Assembly: GCF_002803605.1 (NCBI RefSeq)
Contig: NZ_PHRG01000003.1
Location: 310,001-374,000 of the forward strand
Source of the DNA: Acinetobacter pseudolwoffii
Lineage (GTDB): Bacteria; Pseudomonadota; Gammaproteobacteria; Pseudomonadales; Moraxellaceae
Length of the DNA: 64,000 bases
Direction: 5' to 3'
The notes under the pieces: model-generated
Database searches by the model: none
Told to the model about the DNA's origin: nothing
What the model saw: the letters and a program-made list of their open reading frames with translations, nothing else
Shown: piece after piece, positions 35,478-45,738 of the stretch
How the letters are laid out: every line of letters starts with the position of its first letter
Numbering within the stretch: position 1 is the first letter of the stretch
Program-made: the position numbers and the translations under genes

Positions 35478-37676
35478 TTATTTTGCGACAAACTTGGCAC
35501 GCGCAGCATGCAGTTTTTTATAGCTATCAATCAGGCGTAAATGACGATCCAGACCTTCAAGCTTCATGCTGGTTTCAGTCAGGCCATGGAAACGAAGCGT
35601 GCCTTCAACTGAAGCCATAACCGCATCCATACGTTCATCACCAAACATACGGCGGAAGTTGTGTGCATAATCTTCCAGCTCCATATCATCATCGAGCAAT
35701 ACTTCAAGCACGACATTCATGCATTGGTAGAACAGGCCACGTTCAACGGTATTGGTATTGAACTGCAAGAACTGCTCAACCAGATCCTTGGCTTCTTCAA
35801 ATTGCTGTAAAGCGATATAAATCAAGAGTTTTAGCTCAAGAATAGTGAGCTGTCCCCATTCAGTATTTTCATCGAATTCAACCCCGATCAGGGTTTTAAT
35901 TTCGGTATAATCATCCAGTTCGCATTCTTCCAGACGCTCTACCAGTGCTTCAAGCTGTTCTTCATCAAGACGATGCAGGTTCAAGATATCTTCGCGGAAT
36001 GCCAGAGCCTTGTTGGTATTGTCCCAGATCAGATCTTCAACCAGATAGATTTCAGAATAGCCTGGCACCAGAATCCGACAAGCTGTTGCGCCGAGATGCT
36101 GATAAACCGCCATATAGACTTCATGACCGAGCTCTTCCAGAATGCCGAATAAAGCTGCAGCTTCATCTGCATTGGAGTTTTGGCCATTATTGGTAAAATC
36201 CCATTCCACGAATTCATGATCTGCTTTGGCACTAAAGAAACGCCAAGACACCACACCACTCGAATCGATAAAGTGTTCGACATAGTTGTTTGGTTCAGTC
36301 ACGGCATTTGAACTAAAGGTTGGTTTTGGCAGGTCATTCAGACCTTCAAAGCTACGACCTTGCAACAATTCAGTCAGGCTGCGTTCAAGTGCCACTTCAA
36401 AGTTTGGATGCGCACCAAAAGAGGCAAACACACCGCCAGTGCGCGGGTTCATCAAGGTCACACACATTACCGGGAATTGGCCGCCTAATGAAGCATCTTT
36501 GACCAGCACCGGGAAGCCCTGTTCCTCTAAACCTTTAATGCCTTCCACGATTTTTGGATATTTTGCCAGCACCTGTTCAGGCACATCCGGTAAAGCCAGT
36601 TCACCTTCAATAATTTCACGCTTGACTGCACGTTCAAAGATTTCTGACAGGCATTGCACCTGAGCTTCAGGCAAGGTATTCCCTGCACTCATGCCGTTAC
36701 TTAAGTAAAGGTTTTCAATCAGATTTGATGGGAAATAAACAGTTTCACCATCAGAGTGCCGTACAAATGGCAGTGAACAAATGCCGCGTTCGGTGTTGCC
36801 CGAGTTGGTGTCATAAAGATGAGTACCTAAAAGCTCATCTTCAGGATCATAAATTTCAAGCGTGTATTCGTCTAAGACTTCCTGTGGAAGTTCGCCATTT
36901 GGACCCGGCTTAAACCATTTTTCATCTGGATAATGTACAAATTCTGCATTGGCAATGTCTTCACCCCAGAACTGGTCGTTATAAAAGAAGTTACAGTTCA
37001 GACGCTCGATGAACTCGCCCAGTGCCGAAGCCAGCGCACTTTCCTTGGTTGACCCTTTACCATTGGTAAAGCACATTGGCGACTGCGCATCACGAATATG
37101 CAATGACCATACATTTGGTACGATGTTGCGCCATGATGCGATTTCAATCTTCATGCCCAGACCGGCCAGAATGGCAGACATATTGGCAATGGTTTCTTCC
37201 AAAGGCAGATCTTTGCCCGGAATGAAGGTGCTGTTTGCCGAGGCCAGACTTGGCATTAACAAGGCTTGCGCATCGGCATCAATGCTTTCGACTTCTTCAA
37301 TTACAAATTCAGGGCCAGTCTGAATAACTTTCTTGACGGTACAGCGATCAATCGAGCGCAAAATGCCTTGACGGTCTTTTTCTGAAATATCAGCCGGCAG
37401 CTCAACCTGAATTTTAAAAATCTGTTTATAACGGTTTTCAGGATCGACAATATTGTTTTGTGACAGGCGAATATTTTCGGTCGGAATATCACGTGCTGCA
37501 CAATATACTTTGACAAAGTAAGCTGCACAAAGCGCCGATGAGGCCAGAAAATAATCGAATGGGCCGGGAGCGGAACCATCGCCTTTGTAGCGAATCGGTT
37601 GATCGGCAATTACCGTGAAGTCATCAAATTTGGCTTCTTGGCGGAGATTGTCGAGATAATTGACCTTGATTTCCAT
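35478..37676 (-). CDS. OsmC-YcaO fusion protein
   Basis: A 732-residue two-domain protein. Residues 1 to about 140 form an OsmC-like fold (YKGDGSAPGPFDYFLASSALC with the reactive Cys, and CTVKKVIQ with the second Cys). From about 170 it is a YcaO domain with the ATP-site segments KGSTKESALASALGEFIERL and the SGNTERGI and GTLPEAQ... type loops. The C-terminal ~130 residues are acidic and helical. YcaO proteins activate amide backbones with ATP; E. coli YcaO is linked to methylthiolation of ribosomal protein S12, and this domain order is widespread. No peptide precursor gene is nearby, so a housekeeping role is more likely than a natural-product one. Confidence 0.87.
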   Translation of the reverse strand: MEIKVNYLDNLRQEAKFDDFTVIADQPIRYKGDGSAPGPFDYFLASSALCAAYFVKVYCAARDIPTENIRLSQNNIVDPENRYKQIFKIQVELPADISEKDRQGILRSIDRCTVKKVIQTGPEFVIEEVESIDADAQALLMPSLASANSTFIPGKDLPLEETIANMSAILAGLGMKIEIASWRNIVPNVWSLHIRDAQSPMCFTNGKGSTKESALASALGEFIERLNCNFFYNDQFWGEDIANAEFVHYPDEKWFKPGPNGELPQEVLDEYTLEIYDPEDELLGTHLYDTNSGNTERGICSLPFVRHSDGETVYFPSNLIENLYLSNGMSAGNTLPEAQVQCLSEIFERAVKREIIEGELALPDVPEQVLAKYPKIVEGIKGLEEQGFPVLVKDASLGGQFPVMCVTLMNPRTGGVFASFGAHPNFEVALERSLTELLQGRSFEGLNDLPKPTFSSNAVTEPNNYVEHFIDSSGVVSWRFFSAKADHEFVEWDFTNNGQNSNADEAAALFGILEELGHEVYMAVYQHLGATACRILVPGYSEIYLVEDLIWDNTNKALAFREDILNLHRLDEEQLEALVERLEECELDDYTEIKTLIGVEFDENTEWGQLTILELKLLIYIALQQFEEAKDLVEQFLQFNTNTVERGLFYQCMNVVLEVLLDDDMELEDYAHNFRRMFGDERMDAVMASVEGTLRFHGLTETSMKLEGLDRHLRLIDSYKKLHAARAKFVAK

Positions 37677-38038
37677 GTGGACACCTAAATGTTCTTATGT
37701 GCCGCATGGACAGATAAGATGCTGAATCTGAATGTACAAGCCGAATCACGCAGGAGAACTTGACTTAAAAATGAATCAGGGTAATGACGTAGCCATGCTG
37801 CTACGGCGAACCCTTTAAGGATGGGCGCTATTATAGAGTCATTTGATGAAATTGATAACGTTTGTGAGCTTTTCCGCGATATTTTCTATAAAGCTAAGAA
37901 ATAGAAACAACATGAATCAACACATTTAAAGTTTGTGACGATCCATGTATTGCTTTTAATATCAAATGAGCGCTTCTGATGTAGCTTTAACATATTTAAG
38001 ACAGATAAAAATCATTTCATCTTCTAAGCTTTAAGGCC
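37677..38038. other. Intergenic region with the OsmC-YcaO promoter, 362 bp
   Basis: It carries a good leftward promoter and a hairpin (CGTAGC/GCTACG, 37788-37805) in the resulting 5' leader. The remainder toward 38038 is AT-rich and shows no gene. Confidence 0.55.
37830..37858 (-). promoter_or_regulatory. Sigma-70-type promoter of the OsmC-YcaO gene
   Basis: On the minus strand, TATAAT (37830-37835) is preceded by TTATCA (37853-37858) with 17-bp spacing. It is about 154 bp upstream of the start codon. Confidence 0.6.
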
Positions 38039-38809
38039 TTAAAAATCATAACTTAAACCGAATAAGGCAAGATTTCGCTGCTTGTCACCGTAGCGGTCAT
38101 AGCCCCCCAGCAGATATTCGCCTGACACACTTAATTGAGGCAAGATTGCATAACTCAGTCCGGCAGACGCATAACGGAAGGCATGCTGTTTTTGGGTATC
38201 ACCCAGTTCTCCACCTTCATATTTGCCTTCATCATTAAAATAGCTACCTGCAGCAGTCAGACTGGCATTCACACGATCATTCAATTGATGGTTCAGATTC
38301 AGCGTATAAAAGGTATCGCCCTGATTGGCATAGGCCACATCATAAAGATAGGTCGATACGCTCGCGCCAATACTGGTTTTTTCATCCAGCATACGGCTGA
38401 CATTTAAACCCAACTCATTACCGGTGGTGTTTTCGCCCCCTGGATAATAATAGGTGGCATTCCAGAAATCCCAATCATAATGTTCCGAGCTGTGCGTATA
38501 GCCGACCAAAAAGTCATGCTCGAATTTATCGGTGCTATGCCCTCTGCGTCCTTGCACCTCAGCATAGGAATAACCCAATGTAGAACCCCAATAGCCCACA
38601 TAAAAGTTGCCATAGGCCAAATTCAACCCTGCTTGTAGTGCAATATTATCGTCTTCCGGTGCATTGCTTAAACCGCGTGATACATATTTAGACACCACGC
38701 TCAGGTTGCCACTTGCTTGTATTTGATTGTTTTGAACGTCATTTGCAAAACTACAAATACTGGAAAATGTGACACAGCCGAAGAGCAAGGTTTGATTTAA
38801 GATTCTCAT
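38039..38809 (-). CDS. TorF-family putative porin
   Basis: A 256-residue outer-membrane protein. A signal peptide ends at CSFA-ND near residue 23. The mature part opens with SGNLSVVSKYVSRGLSNAP, typical of the small putative porins of this family, continues with alternating beta strands (NFYVGYWGSTLGYSY, HYDWDFWNATYYY), and ends in the terminal Phe expected of barrels (LFGLSYDF). Its cargo is unknown. It sits next to betA on the same strand but has a long gap, and a terminator separates them, so it is probably its own unit. No clear ribosome site precedes the ATG. Confidence 0.8.
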   Translation of the reverse strand: MRILNQTLLFGCVTFSSICSFANDVQNNQIQASGNLSVVSKYVSRGLSNAPEDDNIALQAGLNLAYGNFYVGYWGSTLGYSYAEVQGRRGHSTDKFEHDFLVGYTHSSEHYDWDFWNATYYYPGGENTTGNELGLNVSRMLDEKTSIGASVSTYLYDVAYANQGDTFYTLNLNHQLNDRVNASLTAAGSYFNDEGKYEGGELGDTQKQHAFRYASAGLSYAILPQLSVSGEYLLGGYDRYGDKQRNLALFGLSYDF

Positions 38810-38840
38810 AAAATATAAAATTCTTTTTGGGTAAATAAAA

Positions 38841-38863
38841 GGGCTGAAAACATGATGCAGCCC
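38841..38863 (-). terminator. Intrinsic terminator after betA
   Basis: GGGCTG/CAGCCC with an 11-nt loop is followed on the minus strand by TTTTATTT. Confidence 0.75.
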
Positions 38864-38956
38864 TACTTAAAGATCGATTAATATCAAAATATACAGCTTA
38901 TTTTAACGCATAATTAATATAAGTTTATGCCTATTTCCACCTGTAAAATAGAAATT

Positions 38957-40624
38957 TCAAGCTTGGCTTGAGACTCGAGCTGCCCGATAAAACGGCGCAG
39001 TCGATGCAGCTAAAGCCGGATTTCCCCGAATATGATCTGCCAGTTTCTCGGCCATCATGATGGTAGTGGCATTCAAATTTCCGGTAATAATTAAGGGCAT
39101 GATGGAAGCGTCAATGACTCTGAGACCCTGCATTTCATGTACCCGGCCATAACCGTCCACAACTGCCATATCATCCTCGCCCATTTTACAGCTAGAAGAT
39201 GGGTGATATGCGGTTTCAGCATGATTACGCACAAACTCGTCAATCTGGGCATCTGTCTGTACAGCTTGACCCGGACTGATTTCTTCACCCCGATAAGGAT
39301 CAAGTGCTGGCTGGTGCATAATTTCCCGGGTAATCCGGATGGCATCCCGGAATTCGCGCCAATCCTGCTCGGTACTCATATAGTTAAATAAAATACTTGG
39401 ATGCTCAAACGGATCTTTGGATTTGAGTTGTATACGCCCGCGGGAGGGTGAACGCATCGAACCGACATGCGCCTGAAAACCATGCTCATGAATGGCATTG
39501 GTTCCATTATAGTTGATTGCAATCGGCAGGAAATGATACTGGATATTGGGCCACTCGAACTCGTCGGAAGAACGGATAAAGCCGCCTGCTTCAAACTGAT
39601 TACTGGCGCCAATACCTGTGCCTAGAAATAACCATTCAGCACCAATCATCGGCTGGTTATACCACTTTAAGGCGGGATAGAGACTGACCGGTTTTTTACA
39701 CTGGTATTGCAGGTACATTTCCAGATGATCCTGCAAGTTTTCGCCCACACCCGGCAAGTCCTGAACGACTGTAATGTCCAGACTTTTTAATAATGCGGCA
39801 GGACCCACACCTGAACGCTGCAAAATTTGCGGGGAAGCAATCGTCCCAGCACACAGCAGAACTTCTTTATCGGCAAAGACCTGAATGGGTTGTAAGGCAT
39901 TTTGACCTTCAAAATATTCCACGCCAATCGCCTGCTTCTGGCTAAACAGAATTCTATTGGTCATGGCATGGGTAATAATAGTGAGATTGTCGCGCCCTTT
40001 GGCCATATCCAGATAACCGCGCGCGGTACTGGAACGGCGGCCTTGCGGAGTCACGGTACGATCCATCGGGCCAAAGCCTTCCTGCTGATAGCCATTTAAA
40101 TCGTCCGTTCGTGGATAACCGGCCTGTACACCAGCTTCGATCATGGCATGAAACAGCTCATTATTATCATTTTTTGGTGTTGCGACTGAAACTGGCCCGG
40201 CATCGCCATGATAGTCATTGCCGCCAATATCGCGTGTTTCCGCCTTTTTATAATAGGGCAGACATTCTGCATAGCTCCAGTGTTCCAGACCTTTCAAGCT
40301 GGCCCACTGTTCCAGATCCATGGCATTGCCGCGGATATAACACATGCCATTAATCAGCGATGAGCCACCAAGGCCTTTACCACGTCCGCATTCCATGCGG
40401 CGATTATTCATATGTGGTTCAGGATCGGTCAGATAGGCCCAGTTATAACGGCGTCCCTGTAAAGGATAAGCCAAGGCTGCCGGCATCTGGGTTCTAAAAT
40501 CCAGACGATAATCCGGCCCGCCCGCCTCTAATAGCAAGACTTTGGTATCCGGATCCTCAGTCAATCGAGCAGCCAGCACATTTCCGGCCGAGCCTGCCCC
40601 GATAATAATATAATCGTAATTCAT
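38957..40624 (-). CDS. betA: Choline dehydrogenase
   Basis: A 555-residue GMC-family flavoprotein. The FAD motif [15 protein letters not shown] is at the N-terminus, [14 protein letters not shown] near residue 88, the catalytic His region [10 protein letters not shown] near 465, and the C-terminal [19 protein letters not shown]. It oxidises choline to betaine aldehyde at the membrane. The ATG at 40624 follows AGGAGG by 10 nt; a TTG one codon earlier is also possible. It is the last gene of the betI-betB-betA operon. Confidence 0.95.
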   Translation of the reverse strand: MNYDYIIIGAGSAGNVLAARLTEDPDTKVLLLEAGGPDYRLDFRTQMPAALAYPLQGRRYNWAYLTDPEPHMNNRRMECGRGKGLGGSSLINGMCYIRGNAMDLEQWASLKGLEHWSYAECLPYYKKAETRDIGGNDYHGDAGPVSVATPKNDNNELFHAMIEAGVQAGYPRTDDLNGYQQEGFGPMDRTVTPQGRRSSTARGYLDMAKGRDNLTIITHAMTNRILFSQKQAIGVEYFEGQNALQPIQVFADKEVLLCAGTIASPQILQRSGVGPAALLKSLDITVVQDLPGVGENLQDHLEMYLQYQCKKPVSLYPALKWYNQPMIGAEWLFLGTGIGASNQFEAGGFIRSSDEFEWPNIQYHFLPIAINYNGTNAIHEHGFQAHVGSMRSPSRGRIQLKSKDPFEHPSILFNYMSTEQDWREFRDAIRITREIMHQPALDPYRGEEISPGQAVQTDAQIDEFVRNHAETAYHPSSSCKMGEDDMAVVDGYGRVHEMQGLRVIDASIMPLIITGNLNATTIMMAEKLADHIRGNPALAASTAPFYRAARVSSQA

Positions 40625-40639
40625 CAAGCGGAGACCTCC

Positions 40640-42115
40640 TTATGCGCTAAACACGGACTGGAATGGGCTCAATTCCACCTGAACCGATTTGGTCTGGGTA
40701 TATTGCTGCAAAGTCACAATGCCATTTTCACGCCCTACGCCCGAGTGTTTATAACCACCGACCGGCATTTCCGCTGGAGATTCGCCCCAGGTATTAATCC
40801 AGCAAATTCCGGCTTCAATCTGGTGAATGATACGATGCGCACGGGCAAGGTCAGGCGTGACAACACCCGCAGCCAGTCCGTACTCGGTCGCATTGGCACG
40901 GCGAATGACTTCCTCTTCAGAGTCATAGCTTAAAATGCTCATGACAGGCCCAAAGATCTCATGCTGGACGATACTCATATCATCCCGGCAGTCACTAAAT
41001 ACCGTGGGCAAGACGTAGGCACCTTTGGCCAAATCACCTTGTGTGGCACGGCCACCACCACAAAGTAATCGTGCCCCTTCGATTTTGCCCTGCTCGATAA
41101 ATTTCAGTACTTTCTGCATATGCGCAAAACTAGAGACTGGCCCAAAATTGGTTTCCGGATCGAGCGGATCGCCTATACGGATATGAGGAATACGCTGCAA
41201 GATTTTTTCTTCAAAAGCCGCTTTTAAGGTATAGGGAATGAATACCCGGGTGCCGTTGGTACAGACCTGACCTGAGCTGTAAAAATTGGCCATCATGGCA
41301 ATGTCAGCGGCAAGATCAAGATCGGCATCTTCACAGATAATCAGGGGAGATTTCCCACCGAGTTCCATGGTGACTTCTTTCAGGCTGGAATCTGCGGCTT
41401 GCGCCATGACTTTTTTACCCGTGGCAACACCACCGGTAAACGAGACTTTAGCAATATCCCGATGTGCAGTTAAATAAGCGCCAATCTCGCCACTGCCAGT
41501 CACGACATTAAATACCCCGTGCGGCACACCGGCTTCGGTATAGATTTCAGCCAGTTTCAGTGCGGTCAAAGGCGTGGTTTCACTGGCCTTAAAAATCATG
41601 GCATTGCCTGCCGCCAGTGCTGGTGCAGATTTCCATAATGCAATCTGGATTGGATAATTCCAGGCCCCGATGCCGGCCACAACACCCAAAGGCTCACGAC
41701 GGGTATAAATAAATGAAGTCTCTCGCAGTGGAATCTGCTGTCCTTCGAGGGCTGGCAAGATGCCGGCATAATATTCGAGGACATCTGCACCAGTCGCAAT
41801 ATCTACCGTAGAGGTTTCACTCCAGGCTTTACCGCTGTCGAGACTTTCAATACGCGCCAGTTCATCACTACGTTCGCGTAAAATAGCGACTGCTTTATTT
41901 AAAATCCGGGAGCGCTCGATCGCCGTCATTGCAGCCCAGACCTTCTGCCCTTTTTGTGCAGATTCGACGGCACGATCAATGTCTTCTTTGCTGCAGATCT
42001 GGATTTCCGCCAGGATCTCACCAGTTGCAGGGTTGATGCTTTCAAAGCTGCGATGCGATGTTGCATCGACATATTGGCCGTGAATATAAGGACGCTGTAA
42101 ATGATAGGTAGTCAC
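40640..42115 (-). CDS. betB: Betaine aldehyde dehydrogenase
   Basis: A 491-residue NAD(P)-dependent aldehyde dehydrogenase: [12 protein letters not shown] (coenzyme loop), [15 protein letters not shown] with the catalytic Glu, [13 protein letters not shown] with the nucleophile Cys, and [10 protein letters not shown]. It converts betaine aldehyde to glycine betaine, an osmoprotectant. The start codon is GTG at 42115, after AGGGAATTACA. It is 14 bp after betI and 12 bp before betA. Confidence 0.95.
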   Translation of the reverse strand: MTTYHLQRPYIHGQYVDATSHRSFESINPATGEILAEIQICSKEDIDRAVESAQKGQKVWAAMTAIERSRILNKAVAILRERSDELARIESLDSGKAWSETSTVDIATGADVLEYYAGILPALEGQQIPLRETSFIYTRREPLGVVAGIGAWNYPIQIALWKSAPALAAGNAMIFKASETTPLTALKLAEIYTEAGVPHGVFNVVTGSGEIGAYLTAHRDIAKVSFTGGVATGKKVMAQAADSSLKEVTMELGGKSPLIICEDADLDLAADIAMMANFYSSGQVCTNGTRVFIPYTLKAAFEEKILQRIPHIRIGDPLDPETNFGPVSSFAHMQKVLKFIEQGKIEGARLLCGGGRATQGDLAKGAYVLPTVFSDCRDDMSIVQHEIFGPVMSILSYDSEEEVIRRANATEYGLAAGVVTPDLARAHRIIHQIEAGICWINTWGESPAEMPVGGYKHSGVGRENGIVTLQQYTQTKSVQVELSPFQSVFSA

Positions 42116-42129
42116 TGTAATTCCCTCGC

Positions 42130-42717
42130 CTATTTGTGTGATTTCAATTGCTGCTGGATAAACTGGCTACACAGTTCGATCGGCATTTCTGGATCAATCT
42201 CGCCACTGATCAGTGCTCCACGTAGCCAGAAACCATCAATCAGTGCAGCTAGCCCTTGTGCCGCTTTTTCTGCTTCTGATTTGGACAGCACTTTCATAAA
42301 TTCGTGCTTGAGATTGGAATGTAAGCGGTAATGGTTAACCTGTTGCAACCGATGCAAGTCCGGTTGATGCAAGCTGCTCGCCCAAAATGCCAGCCAGACT
42401 TTCATAGCGGCCTTATTGGTTTGAGGTGCAGCAAAATTACCCCGTACAATGGCAAGCAAACGTTGCTCAGGTGTGGCATCCACCTGGGTCTGCATCTCTG
42501 CCACGGTTTTACCTAACTGCTGCAATAAATAACGCATTGTTGCTTCAATGAGGCCATTTTTCCCGCCAAAATAATGGCTTATGATGCCGGTCGAAACACC
42601 GGCACGTTGTGCAATCTGGCTGATTGAGGTTTCTGCAAAACCTAGTTCATTTACAGCAGCTAGGGTCGCGTCAATAAGCTGTTGACGGCGGATCGGTTGC
42701 ATACCAACTTTTGGCAT
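42130..42717 (-). CDS. betI: Choline-responsive TetR-family repressor
   Basis: A 195-residue TetR-type regulator. The helix-turn-helix lies at about residues 25-45 ([22 protein letters not shown]), and the N-terminus [19 protein letters not shown] is the standard BetI start, so the ATG at 42717 is taken rather than one 13 codons upstream. It represses the bet genes without choline. A matching palindromic operator lies 80 bp upstream in the betI-betT divergent region. Confidence 0.93.
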   Translation of the reverse strand: MPKVGMQPIRRQQLIDATLAAVNELGFAETSISQIAQRAGVSTGIISHYFGGKNGLIEATMRYLLQQLGKTVAEMQTQVDATPEQRLLAIVRGNFAAPQTNKAAMKVWLAFWASSLHQPDLHRLQQVNHYRLHSNLKHEFMKVLSKSEAEKAAQGLAALIDGFWLRGALISGEIDPEMPIELCSQFIQQQLKSHK

Positions 42718-42796
42718 AAGACTAACCTGAATAACGAATCTATAAATCGGACTCATGCTGCAATAGCAGAATGAGGTAACATTAAAAAACGTTTTT

Positions 42797-42816
42797 TTAA
42801 TTGAACGATCAATTAA
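42797..42816. promoter_or_regulatory. BetI operator
   Basis: TTAATTGAACGATCAATTAA is an inverted repeat around TTGAACGATCAA, matching the known BetI-type core TTGAACGTTCAA with one change. It lies between betI and betT and can control both. Confidence 0.85.
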
Positions 42817-42847
42817 TAAAAATTATAGTGCCTAGCAACCTCAGATG

Positions 42848-42943
42848 TACAGCGCAGTTTGTTTTGGATTTGCAAATGTTTGTAATTGATTCGGCTTTGA
42901 CTCTTTAAGTGTCGAACCCTGTGTCAAATCGAACTGCGCTGTA
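42848..42943. repeat. Long inverted repeat in the betT leader
   Basis: Exact 12-bp arms TACAGCGCAGTT (42848-42859) and AACTGCGCTGTA (42932-42943) are separated by 72 nt. A second pair GATTTG/CAAATC lies just inside. The whole 96-bp unit ends 34 bp before the betT start codon. Confidence 0.75.
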
Positions 42944-42977
42944 AATCACATGACAATAAAACTACGGTCACAGATTT

Positions 42978-45014
42978 ATGCAAAAGAAAACTGAACAAGT
43001 GCAGGATAGTCTGAATAAAGTGGTGTTTTATGTTTCAGCAACACTTATTCTGCTTTTTTCTCTCGTCACGATTTTATTCAATCAACAGGCCAATCTGGTC
43101 ATCACCAATATTCTGAACTGGGTCAGTCGTACATTTAGCTGGTATTACCTGCTGGCTGCCACTTTGTATCTGGTGTTTATTATTTTTATTGCCTGTTCAC
43201 GTTATGGGGAAATTAAATTAGGGCCTAAACATTCCAAGCCTGAATTTAGTTTATTAAGCTGGTCAGCCATGTTGTTTTCTGCCGGAATCGGGATTGACCT
43301 GATGTTCTTCTCGGTGGCGGAACCTCTCTCGCATTATATGAATCCACCCGTCGGTGAAGGCCAGACTTTCGAGGCGGCTCGCCAGTCCATGGTCTGGACC
43401 CTGTTCCACTATGGTTTAACTGGCTGGAGCATGTATGCACTGATAGGTGTGGCCCTGGGCTATTTCAGTTATCGTTATAACCTGCCACTGACCATCCGTT
43501 CAGCACTCTATCCGATTTTTGGTAAAAAGATTCATGGTCCGATTGGGCATACGGTCGATACTGCGGCAGTACTCGGCACGATTTTCGGTATTGCGACCAC
43601 CTGCGGTATTGGTGTGGTCCAGCTCAATTACGGCCTGCATGTGCTGTTTGATTTACCGGAAAACCTGTGGGTACAGACCGGATTAATCGCAGTCGCGGTG
43701 ATTATTACCATTATTTCTGTTGCATCCGGTGTCAATAAAGGCATCCGCGTCCTTTCAGAAATTAATATTTATGTCTCGATTGGCCTGTTACTGTTTATTT
43801 TAATGATGGGCAATACCGAATTCTTGCTGGCCGCCCTGATTCAGAACTTTGGTGACTATATCAGTCAGTTTCCAAAGCTGTCCTTAACCAGTTTTCCATT
43901 TGAGCAACCTAAAGAATGGATGAATAGCTGGACCTTGTTCTTCTGGGCCTGGTGGATTGCCTGGTCTCCTTTTGTCGGGCTGTTTCTGGCGCGTATTTCA
44001 CGTGGACGAACCATCCGTGAGTTTGTCGCCGGCACCTTGATTATTCCCCTATTATTTACCCTGACCTGGTTATCTATTTTTGGTAATAGTGCACTCCATA
44101 GCGTCATGTTTGATGGCAATACTCAACTGGCGACCACAGTCCTGGAAAATCCGGCACATGGTTTCTATGACTTGCTGGCGCAATATCCTGGCTTTAGCTT
44201 TATCGCAGGGATCGCGACCATTACCGGTTTGTTGTTCTATGTCACTTCTGCGGATTCTGGCGCTTTGGTACTGGGGAATTTCACCACTAAATTTACCAAT
44301 ATCGAGCATGATTCACCGCGCTGGCTGAGTATTTTCTGGGCCATTGCGATTGGCTTGCTGACTTTGGCGATGCTGATGGCCAACGGTGTTACAGCCTTGC
44401 AAAACACCACCATTATTATGGGACTGCCTTTTAGCTTTGTGATTTTCTTTGTCATGGCGGGCCTGTATAAATCCCTGCGTCTGGAAGATTTCCGTCAGGC
44501 CAGTACCAGTATGAATGCCGCTCCTGTGGTCGGAAACGTGGATATTTTTAACTGGAAAAAACGGCTTAGCCGGGTGATGTTACACCCGAGCCTGTCCCAG
44601 ACTCGCAGCATGCTGGAAGATGTCTGCAAACCGGCTATTCAAGCGGTAGCAACTGAATTAATGAATAAGGGCGTGCATGTCGATGTACAGGAGAAAGCGG
44701 TAGATGATGAGCCGGAACTCTATCATCTGGATCTGATTATTCAGCTCGATGAAGAAGAAAACTTTGTCTATGAAATCTGGCCGGTGCGTTATGACACGCC
44801 AAACTTCAGCTCACGCGGCAAACGAGCCAAACGTTATTACTACCGTCTGGAAAGTTATCTGTTTGAAGGTTCACAAGGCAATGATCTGGTCGGTTATAGT
44901 AAGGAACAGGTCATTAACGACATTCTGGATAAATATGAACGTCATATGATGTATCTACATATTAACCGTATCAGTCCGGGTACACGTCCCCTGTTTCCAG
45001 ACCGTGAAAATTAA
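42978..45014 (+). CDS. betT: High-affinity choline transporter, BCCT family
   Basis: A 678-residue carrier with twelve membrane helices in the first ~500 residues. It has the BCCT landmarks FSAGIGIDLMFFSVAEPL, a FGIATTCGIGVVQLNYGL helix, and WTLFFWAWWIAWSPFVGLFLARISRGRT, which contains the Trp-rich substrate box. The long C-terminal tail (about 170 residues, charged) is typical of osmo-responsive BetT proteins. It imports choline for the betBA pathway. It is transcribed away from betI. Confidence 0.95.
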   Translation: MQKKTEQVQDSLNKVVFYVSATLILLFSLVTILFNQQANLVITNILNWVSRTFSWYYLLAATLYLVFIIFIACSRYGEIKLGPKHSKPEFSLLSWSAMLFSAGIGIDLMFFSVAEPLSHYMNPPVGEGQTFEAARQSMVWTLFHYGLTGWSMYALIGVALGYFSYRYNLPLTIRSALYPIFGKKIHGPIGHTVDTAAVLGTIFGIATTCGIGVVQLNYGLHVLFDLPENLWVQTGLIAVAVIITIISVASGVNKGIRVLSEINIYVSIGLLLFILMMGNTEFLLAALIQNFGDYISQFPKLSLTSFPFEQPKEWMNSWTLFFWAWWIAWSPFVGLFLARISRGRTIREFVAGTLIIPLLFTLTWLSIFGNSALHSVMFDGNTQLATTVLENPAHGFYDLLAQYPGFSFIAGIATITGLLFYVTSADSGALVLGNFTTKFTNIEHDSPRWLSIFWAIAIGLLTLAMLMANGVTALQNTTIIMGLPFSFVIFFVMAGLYKSLRLEDFRQASTSMNAAPVVGNVDIFNWKKRLSRVMLHPSLSQTRSMLEDVCKPAIQAVATELMNKGVHVDVQEKAVDDEPELYHLDLIIQLDEEENFVYEIWPVRYDTPNFSSRGKRAKRYYYRLESYLFEGSQGNDLVGYSKEQVINDILDKYERHMMYLHINRISPGTRPLFPDREN

Positions 45015-45041
45015 TACTGTCCAAGGTCTTAGAAGGAATTG

Positions 45042-45653
45042 ATGATGTCAGAAAGCTTACATGCCTTTGCCCTGTTTTTTTCTTTGCTCAATCCATTTTT
45101 GATGAGTATTTATATGCTCGGAATTATCCGTAATTCCGAGGCCAAAGTATTTAACATGGCATTGATTCAGGGCAGCCTGATCAGTTTTATCGTCTTTATC
45201 ATTTTTGCCAAGACCGGTGAAGCATTCTTTCAGGAAGTGCTGCATGTACGCTTTGAATCTTTCCAGATTTTTGGCGGTATCATTTTTCTGGTGATTGGTT
45301 ATCGCTATGTCTTTGAAGGCGCCGATACCATTGGCGTGATGCGTGGGGCACCTCATCATCTGGCAGGCACCATTGCCATGCCATTTATGATTGGCCCGGG
45401 CACCATTTCAGCGGCGGTGATTACCGGAATTCAGCTCAGTTTATGGCAAACCATGCTGGTGATTTTTCTTACCCTGTTTTTGACCTGTAGCTTACTGATT
45501 CTCATGAAATATCTGCATGATCATTTGCAGCATAAATACTCCAACTATATAGATTTATATGTGGATATTGTTGGCCGTGTTGCTGCGCTGCTGATTGGTA
45601 CCATTGCGATCGACATGATCGTCACGGGCGTCAATGGAATTATCCAGGGATAA
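45042..45653 (+). CDS. MarC-family membrane protein
   Basis: A ~203-residue protein with six predicted membrane helices. The family features are LLNPFLMSIYM at the start, a GGIIFLVIGYRYVF helix, AMPFMIGPGTISAAVITG in the middle, and a mirrored C-terminal half. The function of MarC proteins is not established. It begins about 25 bp after betT and is probably co-transcribed with it. The start is ambiguous: TTG 45039, ATG 45042 or ATG 45045, the last two both placed after AAGGA. Confidence 0.85.
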   Translation: MMSESLHAFALFFSLLNPFLMSIYMLGIIRNSEAKVFNMALIQGSLISFIVFIIFAKTGEAFFQEVLHVRFESFQIFGGIIFLVIGYRYVFEGADTIGVMRGAPHHLAGTIAMPFMIGPGTISAAVITGIQLSLWQTMLVIFLTLFLTCSLLILMKYLHDHLQHKYSNYIDLYVDIVGRVAALLIGTIAIDMIVTGVNGIIQG

Positions 45654-45683
45654 TCAAGAAGCACTTCTGATATTAAATTGACC

Positions 45684-45720
45684 AAAAAAAAAAGAGCGGG
45701 CTAATCCCCGCTCTTTTTTT
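45684..45720. terminator. Bidirectional intrinsic terminator
   Basis: GAGCGGG-ctaatc-CCCGCTC is flanked by a ten-base A-run and an eight-base T-run, between the convergent MarC gene and the TonB-dependent receptor gene. Confidence 0.95.
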
Positions 45721-45738
45721 GCTATCAGAGCCTAACTT

